Assembly: GCA_035538335.1 (NCBI GenBank)
Contig: DATLKN010000022.1
Coordinates: 62,001-126,000 of the forward strand
DNA from: AP-15 sp035538335
GTDB lineage: Bacteria; Pseudomonadota; Alphaproteobacteria; ATCC43930; CGMCC-115725
Length of the DNA stretch: 64,000 nucleotides
Reading direction: 5' to 3'
Part shown: positions 35,410 through 42,016 of the stretch, in pieces
Layout of the letters: every line of letters begins with the position of its first letter
How positions within the stretch are numbered: the first letter of the stretch is position 1
The notes under the pieces: model-generated
The model's database searches: none
Seen by the model: only the letters and a program-made list of their open reading frames with translations
What the model was told of the DNA's origin: nothing
Program-made: the position numbers and the translations under genes

Positions 35410-35691
35410 TCAGCGCCCCCGGCTTTGCGGCCGCTCCTTCAACCCGTCGAGATACGCCTCGAGCCCGGTATCGTCGATCTCGCTGAATTCGCCGCGATCG
35501 ATCGGGCCGACGCCGGCATCGATCTGCTGCCGCAACGCCTCGAGCTTGAGCGCGTCCTCGCGCCGGCGCTGCTGCAGCGTCCGCAGCGCGTCGCGCACCG
35601 CCTCGCTGGCGTTCTGATACTCGCCCGACCTGACCGCCTCCTCGATGAAGGCGTCCTGTTCGGGCGTCAGGCTGATGTTCCGGGTCGGCAT
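35410..35691 (-). CDS. parD: ParD-family antitoxin
   Basis: A 93-residue antitoxin with an N-terminal ribbon-helix-helix (MPTRNISLTPEQDAFIEEAV, then GEYQNASEAVRDALR) for DNA binding and a disordered, charged C-terminus that would wrap the toxin. The ATG at 35691 is preceded by GGAGC/GAGGG; a longer frame from 35745 starts inside the operator and is unlikely. ParD proteins repress their own promoter, and a perfect 15-bp palindrome lies 39 nt upstream. Confidence 0.88.
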   Translation of the reverse strand: MPTRNISLTPEQDAFIEEAVRSGEYQNASEAVRDALRTLQQRRREDALKLEALRQQIDAGVGPIDRGEFSEIDDTGLEAYLDGLKERPQSRGR

Positions 35692-35729
35692 GCTCCAGTC
35701 CCTCCGCACTGACGCCAACCTACCAGATA

Positions 35730-35744
35730 TGGCAAAGTTTGCCA
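35730..35744. promoter_or_regulatory. Palindromic operator upstream of parD
   Basis: TGGCAAA-G-TTTGCCA is a perfect 15-bp palindrome 39 nt upstream of the parD ATG, in the AT-richest part of the region. Ribbon-helix-helix antitoxins bind such sites to autoregulate. A TTGGCA overlapping its edge could serve as a -35 box on the minus strand, with TAGGTT 17 nt on. Confidence 0.55.
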
Positions 35745-35786
35745 ATATAGGGAGCCAAGTCCCTCATCCGGTGTCTTTTTCTGCGG

Positions 35787-35803
35787 CCGGCGCCCAGCCG
35801 ATC
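35787..35803. repeat. 17-bp exact copy of the S9 peptidase 3' region
   Basis: CCGGCGCCCAGCCGATC occurs here and at 37291-37307, where it encodes the C-terminal IGWAP of the S9 peptidase. On the minus strand this copy also reads VIGWAP and reaches a TGA ten codons later, as a peptidase C-terminus might. Only 17 bases are exact, so chance or a shared repeat remains possible. Confidence 0.4.
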
Positions 35804-35840
35804 ACCCGCCCCATCGCCCGCCGAGCCGAAGGCGCTCCTG

Positions 35841-35865
35841 TTCCACCTGTTATTTGCAGGTGGAA
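35841..35865. repeat. 9-bp perfect inverted repeat upstream of the DUF2971 gene
   Basis: TTCCACCTG-N7-CAGGTGGAA, with loop TTATTTG, in the 325-nt gap between parD and the DUF2971 gene (35692-36016). It could be an operator, an RNA hairpin or an end of an inserted element. A TAAAAT at 35894-35899 downstream could be a -10 box for the DUF2971 gene. The remainder of the gap shows no gene. Confidence 0.45.
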
Positions 35866-36016
35866 AACAGGCCGGGCATCTTCGCCCCTCAGGTAAAATG
35901 ATACGATGCGAAAGTGGCGATTTTAGGGGCGGCGCGTCAGTTTCCCCGACTTCTGTCGGCTTGGACGCGGAAGAGCGGCATACCAGGTGTAGGGTGGACT
36001 TGCGGAGGCAAGGACC

Positions 36017-36826
36017 ATGCCCGAACGATTGTTCCATTATCAGCGCTTCGTAGAGGGACATCTTATTTCCCTCCTTTCCGCGGGAAAACTGAAGCTATCG
36101 CGACCCGATAGCTTCAACGATCCATGGGACAGTCGAGTGCATTATCGAGTTCCAACGGACCTCGAAGAGAGGAAGCGGGTCGTGGCGCACCTCGCGGAAT
36201 GGCATAGAAAGCATTACCCAATGATGAGCGAGGCAGAACGTGACCTGCGGGCACATGAATTCATGTCACACCCTACAAAATTGGAAGCGGCGCTCTCAGA
36301 AAATGAAGAGAAACTACGTGTGGTGATCCGCAATCAATACCGAGTCTACTGTCTTACAGAAAAACCAGATTCCCCACTCATGTGGGCGCACTATGCTCGC
36401 GCACACACTGGAATTTGCCTGGAATTTGACGCGCGGAAGGCGCCATTTACAGAAGAATTCCCGCCGCTTACTGGTGGGTTACTGAAGGTAGAGTATCGAA
36501 CCGCGTACCCGGCCTATGACATTGTCAACGGCGGTTACCGGGCTCTTTTCACGAAATCGGAAGATTGGTCCTATGAGGCGGAATGGCGGTTGATTGCCGA
36601 AGAGCGAGGGTTCGCACGATCAATGTGGACGCTGAAAACCGACAATGATTTTCTGACGCTACCCTCCGGGACATTGAGATCGGTGACAATCGGCTGTCTG
36701 GCCGATGAATCGTCGCGTCAACGGATCGAGCGCCTTGTTAGCAGCAATGCACCCGACGTGCTGGTTCGGCGGGCGATGCTAGCACCCGACCGATACGAAC
36801 TCATAATCAGCCCGCCTTTCCGGTAG
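36017..36826 (+). CDS. DUF2971 family protein, probably horizontally acquired
   Basis: A 269-residue protein recognisable as DUF2971 from LFHYQRF (H7, Y8), SFNDPWDSR (about 32-40), SPLMWAHYARAHTGICLEFD (119-138) and WSYEAEWRL (184-192). The function is not established. No signal peptide or membrane helix is seen, so it is probably cytoplasmic. Composition differs sharply from its neighbours: I count 88 G/C in the 180 bases 36241-36420, about 49 percent, against well over 60 percent around it. It sits between a ParDE module and a broken HicBA module, a setting suggesting mobile defence or stress cargo. Ribosome-binding site is GCGGAGG. Confidence 0.78.
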   Translation: MPERLFHYQRFVEGHLISLLSAGKLKLSRPDSFNDPWDSRVHYRVPTDLEERKRVVAHLAEWHRKHYPMMSEAERDLRAHEFMSHPTKLEAALSENEEKLRVVIRNQYRVYCLTEKPDSPLMWAHYARAHTGICLEFDARKAPFTEEFPPLTGGLLKVEYRTAYPAYDIVNGGYRALFTKSEDWSYEAEWRLIAEERGFARSMWTLKTDNDFLTLPSGTLRSVTIGCLADESSRQRIERLVSSNAPDVLVRRAMLAPDRYELIISPPFR

Positions 36827-36966
36827 GAATGTGAGGGGGCAGCTCGCAGAGTGATTTTCGAGAATCCCGCCATGCAGGGGCGCAGCCTCTCGAGATCTCG
36901 CGCGGGAAAATCGGCGATGGGTGGTCCCCTGTTCGTACGAGGCAGTTCATCGGAGGAGACGATCTC

Positions 36967-37167
36967 GTGCTCAAAATAGAGATCGAGCAAGAGACCGACG
37001 GGCGCTTCATCGCGGAGATCCCGAAGTTGCCGGGCGTCATGGCTTACGGGCGGAACCGAGCGGAAGCGGTCGCGACCATAGAGGCGCTCGCGCTCCTCAC
37101 GCTCGCCGACCGGATCGAGCATGCGGAGGCGGTTCCGCAGTTGCCCCTCATTTTTCCGGCGGCATGA
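36967..37167 (+). CDS. hicB: HicB-family antitoxin without intact HicA
   Basis: A 66-residue HicB-like protein with the partial RNase H-like fold: LKIEIEQETDGRFIAEIP, LPGVMAYGRNRAEAV and ALALLTLADRIEH. It matches the small HicB type that pairs with WP-starting HicA toxins. It starts at GTG behind a GGAGGAG ribosome-binding site. Its TGA overlaps the ATG of the next frame (ATGA), the normal hicBA junction, but that next gene is truncated. The antitoxin may survive as a stand-alone antidote or relic. Confidence 0.75.
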   Translation: MLKIEIEQETDGRFIAEIPKLPGVMAYGRNRAEAVATIEALALLTLADRIEHAEAVPQLPLIFPAA

Positions 37168-37256
37168 CCGATTGGCCCGCGGTCCGCGTCCGCCGCGTGC
37201 AATCCCCACCTCACCCTCCCACGCCTTCGGCGTGGGCCCCTCCCTCTCCGCCCTGA
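37164..37256 (+). pseudogene. hicA: Truncated hicA toxin gene
   Basis: The frame overlapping the hicB stop begins MTDWPAVRVRRV, matching the first dozen residues of HicA proteins of the type that start M(S/T)KWPSTKARRV. It then runs into the hairpin repeat, giving a Pro/Ser-rich tail and a stop after 30 codons. The dsRNA-binding-like fold and catalytic His (in the GSH segment) of HicA are missing, so no active toxin can be made. The break coincides with the edge of the repeat at about 37200. Confidence 0.62.
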
Positions 37257-37273
37257 AGGACGGAGAGGGTTTT
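37201..37273. repeat. REP-like double-hairpin element
   Basis: Two adjacent perfect hairpins: CCCACGCC-TTC-GGCGTGGG (37218-37236) and CCCTCTCCG-N10-CGGAGAGGG (37242-37269), followed by TTTTAG. CCTCACCCTCCC-type intergenic repeats with such hairpins are frequent in GC-rich proteobacteria. On the plus strand the second hairpin plus TTTT resembles an intrinsic terminator. On the minus strand it is read as the C-terminal tail of the S9 peptidase. Confidence 0.7.
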
Positions 37274-39361
37274 AGTAGCCTCTGGATCATCCGGCGCCCA
37301 GCCGATCGCCTGCGCGAGGAAGCGGTAGCCCAATGCGATGAACCGCGCCCGCTCGCGGTTGTCCTTGCCGTAGCCGTGGCCGCCGGCTTCGGGTTCGTAG
37401 AAATAAGCCTCGTAGCCCAGCGCCTCCAGCTTCGCCGCCATCTTGCGGGCGTGGCCGGGGTGGACGCGGTCGTCGCGGCGGGTCGTCGCCAAGAGGATCG
37501 GCGGGTAGGGCCGGCCCGGCGCCGCGAGATGATAGGCGGAGATCTTTTGCAGGAATTGCCAATCCTTCGGGTCGTCGGGGTCGCCGTATTCGGCGATCCA
37601 GCTCGCGCCAGCGAGGAGCTTCGCGTAGCGGCGCATGTCGATGAGGGGGATCGTGCAGAGGAGCGCGCCGAAGCGCTCGGGCCAGCGCACCAGCATGTTG
37701 GCAATGAGGAGCCCGCCGTTGGAGCCGCCCTCGGCGGCGATGCGAGGGGGCCGGGTGACGCCGCGCGCGACGAGGTCGGCCGCCACGGCCGCGAAATCTT
37801 CGTGCGCGCGCCCTTTGCCTTCGCGCCGCCCGGCTTCGTGCCAGCGCGTGCCGAATTCGCCGCCGCCGCGCAGGTTGGCGACGACGCTGGTGCCGCCGCG
37901 CTCGAGCCACAGCTTGCCGATCGCCGAATTGTAGGAGGGCAGGAGTGACACCTCGAAGCCGCCATAGCCGGTCAGATGCACCGGCGCGTCGCCGGCCGCT
38001 CCGGGCGGGCCGACCTGGACGTAGGGGATGCGCGTGCCGTCTTCCGAGACGGCCTCGTGGCGGGTGACGGCGAGCCCCTCGGCGGCGAAGGCGGCAGGGC
38101 CGCGCTTCATCAGCTCGGGCGGGCGGTTCGGCGCGGCGAGATAGAGCGAGGGCGGGGTCAGCGGGTCGTGCGCGAGGGCGAGAAGCTCGCCGTTCGATTC
38201 TACCTCCTCGACGTCGAGCGGCCAGAGATCGGCGGAGCCGATCGCGGGGAGCCCGGCCAGGCGCTCGCGCCGCCACTCGCCCTCGGCGGGGCTGAGGAAT
38301 TCGAAGACCGGCCGCAAATCGTCGAGGATCGAGAGCACGAGCAGGCCAGCACACCAGAAGAAGCCGCGCAGGACGCGCCGCCCGGCCGGCTCGAAGACGC
38401 GGGCGAACGAGCGCTCGCCGGCGAGAAAAGCCTCCCACGGCATCACGAGGACGCTGTCGGGGGGGTGGCTCGCGCCGCCGACCGGCCAGGCTTGCCGCGG
38501 TTTTACGGCGAGCCAGCCGCGCTGCCAGTCGAATTCGGCGTCGGTCGGGAGGTCGATTTTGGTTTCAGGGCCGCCGGCGGTGCCGATCCACACGTGCTTG
38601 TCGAAGAAGCCGATCTGCTCGACGAATTTGACCCGGCCGGGGCCGGCGTCGCGGTCGGGCTCGGCGGCGGCCGCCATGCTCTCTTCGCCGGTCGCGAAGA
38701 CGACGGGCGCCGAGAGCGGGTCGAGGCCGCGCCGCCACAGCCGCACGGCGCGGGGGTAGCCGGAGCGCGTCGCCATGCCGGGGCCGAAGGTCGAGGACAA
38801 GAGAAGCGTGTCGGGGTCGAGCCAGGCCGCCCCGCCCTTCGCCTCGGGAAGGGCGAAGCCGGGCTCGACGAATTCGCGCGAGGCGAGATCGAATTCGCGC
38901 AATAGGGCCGCGTCGGCGCCGCCGCGCGAGAGGCTGAGAAGGGCGCGGTCGTGGGAGGGCGGCAGCGTCGCCGCACCGCCCCAGATCCAGTCTTCGCCCT
39001 CTTCCTTCGCGAGCCGGTCGAGATCGAGGAGGACCTCCCAATCCGGCCGCTTGCGGCGATAACGGTCGAGCGTCGTCACCCGCCAGAGGCCGCGCGGATG
39101 CGCCCGGTCCTTCCAGAAATTGAACAGCCGATTTCCGCGCCGGGCGACGATGGGAAGGTTGTCCGGCCGGTCGAAGATCTTCTGGAGAAGCCGGCGGTCG
39201 GCGGCAAAGCGGGCATCGGCAAAGCGGGCGAGCGTCGCCCTGTTCCGGGCGCGGACCCATTTGAGCGCGCGAGGCCCCTCGATCTCCTCGAGCCACAGGT
39301 AAGGGTCGTCGTCGGGGGCGGCGAGCGTCGGCCGCGGGTCGGACGCGTCTTTCGGCACCAT
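37211..39361 (-). CDS. Prolyl oligopeptidase (S9A) family serine peptidase
   Basis: A 716-residue cytoplasmic oligopeptidase with an N-terminal beta-propeller-type region (DDPYLWLEEIEGPRALKWV near the start) and a C-terminal alpha/beta-hydrolase domain. The triad is S547 in EGGSNGGLL, D631 in RRDDRVHPGH and H662 in GGHGYGKDN. GGAAGGAG precedes the ATG. The last 15 or so residues (GGEGGAHAEGVGG) are encoded by the hairpin repeat at 37201-37273, so the original stop seems to have been lost and the protein extended. It is divergent from the amidohydrolase gene at 39.4 kb. The substrate is unknown, but family members cleave short Pro-containing peptides. Confidence 0.88.
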   Translation of the reverse strand: MVPKDASDPRPTLAAPDDDPYLWLEEIEGPRALKWVRARNRATLARFADARFAADRRLLQKIFDRPDNLPIVARRGNRLFNFWKDRAHPRGLWRVTTLDRYRRKRPDWEVLLDLDRLAKEEGEDWIWGGAATLPPSHDRALLSLSRGGADAALLREFDLASREFVEPGFALPEAKGGAAWLDPDTLLLSSTFGPGMATRSGYPRAVRLWRRGLDPLSAPVVFATGEESMAAAAEPDRDAGPGRVKFVEQIGFFDKHVWIGTAGGPETKIDLPTDAEFDWQRGWLAVKPRQAWPVGGASHPPDSVLVMPWEAFLAGERSFARVFEPAGRRVLRGFFWCAGLLVLSILDDLRPVFEFLSPAEGEWRRERLAGLPAIGSADLWPLDVEEVESNGELLALAHDPLTPPSLYLAAPNRPPELMKRGPAAFAAEGLAVTRHEAVSEDGTRIPYVQVGPPGAAGDAPVHLTGYGGFEVSLLPSYNSAIGKLWLERGGTSVVANLRGGGEFGTRWHEAGRREGKGRAHEDFAAVAADLVARGVTRPPRIAAEGGSNGGLLIANMLVRWPERFGALLCTIPLIDMRRYAKLLAGASWIAEYGDPDDPKDWQFLQKISAYHLAAPGRPYPPILLATTRRDDRVHPGHARKMAAKLEALGYEAYFYEPEAGGHGYGKDNRERARFIALGYRFLAQAIGWAPDDPEATKTLSVLQGGEGGAHAEGVGG

Positions 39362-39447
39362 GTCTCCTTCCGGTCAGAACGCCGCTTTGCTCCTTGCCTC
39401 CGGCGCGGCCCTGTCCGAACCTACAGCGAATCTGGCGGAGGAGCGTC

Positions 39448-40677
39448 ATGGCCGAGCACGATCTCGTCATAACCGGCGGCCGCGTCATCGACCCGGCGCG
39501 AGGGATCGACGCGCCGCTCGATGTCGCGGTCGAGGGCGGGCGCATCGCGGCATTGGGCGACGGCCTGAAGGGCAGGCGCAGCATCGATGCCCGCGGCAAG
39601 ATCCTTTGCCCCGGCCTCATCGACCTGCATGTGCACGTCTACGAATGGGTGACGAATTTCGGGCTCAACGCCGACGACGCCGGAGTGAACGCCGGCGCCA
39701 CCACGATCGTCGACCAGGGAAGCACCGGCGCGTGGACCTATGGCGGGTTCAAGGCCTACGTCATCGAACGCGCCCGCACCGACGTGCGCACCTTCGTCTC
39801 GATCAACCTCGCGGGGGCGCTGAAGGGCGGCACCGAGGCCGAGCGCCTGCACAACCCGCAGATGGTCGATGTCGACGAACTGGTGGCGCTCGCCCAATCC
39901 GACCCCGTTCATATCCGCGGCTTCAAATGCCACGGCGAATCGGGCGCGATCTCGAATTGGGGCCTCGCCGTCTTCGAAAAGGCGGTGGAAGCGGGCAGGC
40001 GCACCGGCTTGCCGCTCTATGTCCATACCGGCGAACTCTTTCCGGTCTTGGAGGCGCGCCGTCCCGACAAGCGCTCGGTGCTGCCGACGATCCTGCCCTT
40101 GCTGAAGCCGGGCGACATGCTCGCGCATGTCTACAGCTCGATGCCGGACGGGATCGCGGGCGAAGCCGACCGCGTGCCGCAATGGGTGCACGAGGCCAGG
40201 GCGCGCGGCATCCGCTTCGATGTCGGCTACGGCATCAATTTCAGCTATGCGATCGCCCGCCGGATGATCGCGGAAGGGGTCTACCCCGACACGATATCGA
40301 GCGATTTGCACGGCGACTTCTATTCCTTCCACGACGAGCGCAAGCTCGATTACAGCCTGTGCGGAGCGATGACCCGGCTCATCGCCCTCGGCATGCCGCT
40401 CGCGCGCGTCATCGAGGCGACGACGGCGACGCCGGCGGCGATCCTCGGCGACAGCGAGATCGGCGCGCTGAGGCCCGGCATGAAAGCCAACCTCACCGTG
40501 CTCGGCGAGGTCGGCGGCGACTGGCTCCTGCGCGACGGCAGCGGCGAGGCGCTTCGGGCCGCGACGCGGCTCGTGCCGACGCAAATCGTGATGGCGGGCG
40601 AGCCGATCACCCCGACCTGCCGCTTGCTGCGCGACCTCTGCGATGCGGCGCCGATCCCAGCGCGTTCGGCGGCGTGA
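39448..40677 (+). CDS. Amidohydrolase/deacetylase-family metallohydrolase
   Basis: A 409-residue dihydroorotase-like amidohydrolase. LVITGGRVIDPARGID forms the N-terminal beta-sandwich strand, LIDLHVHV gives the HxH metal site, FKCHGESG lies in the middle with a candidate bridging Lys, and SSDLHGDF near residue 285 supplies the late Asp. GGAGGAG precedes the ATG at 39448; the longer frame is not needed. Related enzymes deacetylate or hydrolyse cyclic amides. It ends 7 nt from a convergent PPOX gene. Confidence 0.84.
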   Translation: MAEHDLVITGGRVIDPARGIDAPLDVAVEGGRIAALGDGLKGRRSIDARGKILCPGLIDLHVHVYEWVTNFGLNADDAGVNAGATTIVDQGSTGAWTYGGFKAYVIERARTDVRTFVSINLAGALKGGTEAERLHNPQMVDVDELVALAQSDPVHIRGFKCHGESGAISNWGLAVFEKAVEAGRRTGLPLYVHTGELFPVLEARRPDKRSVLPTILPLLKPGDMLAHVYSSMPDGIAGEADRVPQWVHEARARGIRFDVGYGINFSYAIARRMIAEGVYPDTISSDLHGDFYSFHDERKLDYSLCGAMTRLIALGMPLARVIEATTATPAAILGDSEIGALRPGMKANLTVLGEVGGDWLLRDGSGEALRAATRLVPTQIVMAGEPITPTCRLLRDLCDAAPIPARSAA

Positions 40678-40684
40678 GCCGGGT

Positions 40685-41083
40685 TCAGCCCATCGTCTGG
40701 ATCGCGCGCGGCTCGATCTCGAACATCACGCGCACCTCGCCCGGCTGGGCGAACGGGTATTTGTCCTTGCCGAGGTATTTCTTCGCGAGGCTGTCGATGT
40801 GCGCGCCCGCCCCTTCCTCGGTGACGCGCCGCACGCGGCCGCGGAGCTGGACATAGCGGTAGGCATTGTCGGGGTCCATAATCGCGAGCGCCACCGGCGC
40901 CCCTTCCCTCATATTGCGCGCCTTCACCCGACCCTTCGCCGTGTTGACGCGCACGACGCCGTCCTTCAGATCGAACCACACCGGCGTCACCTGCGGCGTG
41001 CCGTCGGGCATCACCGTCGCCAGATTGGCGAAGGCCTTCTTTCTTGTGAACAGGTCGAGAAACTGTTCGGGGATGGCAGGCAT
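40685..41083 (-). CDS. PPOX-class FMN/F420-binding split-barrel protein
   Basis: A 132-residue split-barrel flavoprotein related to pyridoxamine-phosphate oxidase. ANLATVMPDGTPQVTPVWFD is the standard strand pattern, followed by KGRVKARNMREG and a C-terminal FEIEP. Members of this TIGR03618-like group bind F420 or FMN; alphaproteobacterial members are mostly unassigned. It may be the first of a minus-strand group, but the next minus gene lies upstream in transcription with a 67-nt gap. Confidence 0.85.
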   Translation of the reverse strand: MPAIPEQFLDLFTRKKAFANLATVMPDGTPQVTPVWFDLKDGVVRVNTAKGRVKARNMREGAPVALAIMDPDNAYRYVQLRGRVRRVTEEGAGAHIDSLAKKYLGKDKYPFAQPGEVRVMFEIEPRAIQTMG

Positions 41084-41150
41084 CGGCAGGCTCCTCTGAT
41101 CGAAAACTCTCTCGGCGGGGATGTGGCGACTGCCGGGGATCGAGGAAAGC

Positions 41151-42002
41151 CTATGCCGCCTTTTGTTTTGCCGCGCGCCGGACGAGCACGACCTTTTGCG
41201 CCGAGCGGCCGAGGAAGTGGTAGCCCGAGCCGCCTTCGGCGAGCACGTCGAGAAAAGCGTCCGGTTCGACGATGCGAACGCTGCCGAGGATGTCGGCGCC
41301 GCGGCGCAGAAATGCGTCCGGCAAGAGGCCGACCGTCGGCCCGACCATCGTGGTGCGGCACGCGGGGCGCTTCAGGGCCAGCAGATGCTCGAGCGTGTCG
41401 TTGAGCAACGTCGTTCCGGTGACGAGCAGCACGTCGGCCTGCGGCACGACGTCATCCGCGGCCTCGGCCGGGCGATAGAACGGCATCTCCTCCGGTTTCA
41501 ACGTCGCCGGGTCCTGTTCGAGCACGAGATAAGGCTGACGGCGTCTCTTCAGCTCGCGCAGGAACGGGACAAAGGCGCCGACAACGACGACCCTCTCGCC
41601 CGGGCGGATCTCGCTGGCATCGAAGGCATCGACGCCGAGGCGAAGCTCGACATCGGGATTGGGCCGGCGCTCCCAGCACAGATCGGCGAGGGCGTTCAAC
41701 GTCGCGATGCCGACCGCCCGGCGGATGCCGTGCGCCGAGAACGCTTCCTCGGCAAGCTCATGCGCCGGGCGGCCCTGCAATTTTCCGGAAAACGGCATCG
41801 CCATCGCCGAAGTGGGACAGCACACCGCCTCGGGGATCGACCGGATCGGTGTCGCGCAGGTCCCCGCATGGCCGCTGTCGAGCTTGACCCCGGTGAAGAA
41901 CAGCCCGATCACCGCCCGCTCGACCGCGAGCCGGTCGAAATCGCGCCCGAGGATGTCGCGGACCGCCGCGAGCGTCTCGTGCAGAATCTCCTGGCTTTCC
42001 AT
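41151..42002 (-). CDS. DUF4213/DUF364 family protein
   Basis: A 283-residue protein with an N-terminal DUF4213-like part (LERAVIGLFFTGVKL-type region, ending in GRPAHELAEEA) and a C-terminal Rossmann-like DUF364 domain (GERVVVVGAFVPFLREL, LLVTGTTLLNDTLEHLL, MVGPTVGLLPDAFL). DUF364 proteins have been linked to heavy-metal chelation, which is not proven here. The start ATG at 42002 has GGAG six nt upstream and comes 15 nt after the amidase stop, so both are probably one transcript. A longer frame overlapping the amidase gene is an artefact. Confidence 0.78.
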   Translation of the reverse strand: MESQEILHETLAAVRDILGRDFDRLAVERAVIGLFFTGVKLDSGHAGTCATPIRSIPEAVCCPTSAMAMPFSGKLQGRPAHELAEEAFSAHGIRRAVGIATLNALADLCWERRPNPDVELRLGVDAFDASEIRPGERVVVVGAFVPFLRELKRRRQPYLVLEQDPATLKPEEMPFYRPAEAADDVVPQADVLLVTGTTLLNDTLEHLLALKRPACRTTMVGPTVGLLPDAFLRRGADILGSVRIVEPDAFLDVLAEGGSGYHFLGRSAQKVVLVRRAAKQKAA

Positions 42003-42016
42003 CATCTGCTCCACGG

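Noticed and set aside
36807..37040. A 77-codon minus-strand frame antisense to hicB
   Set aside because: No ribosome-binding site and no recognisable family. It overlaps the supported hicB gene.
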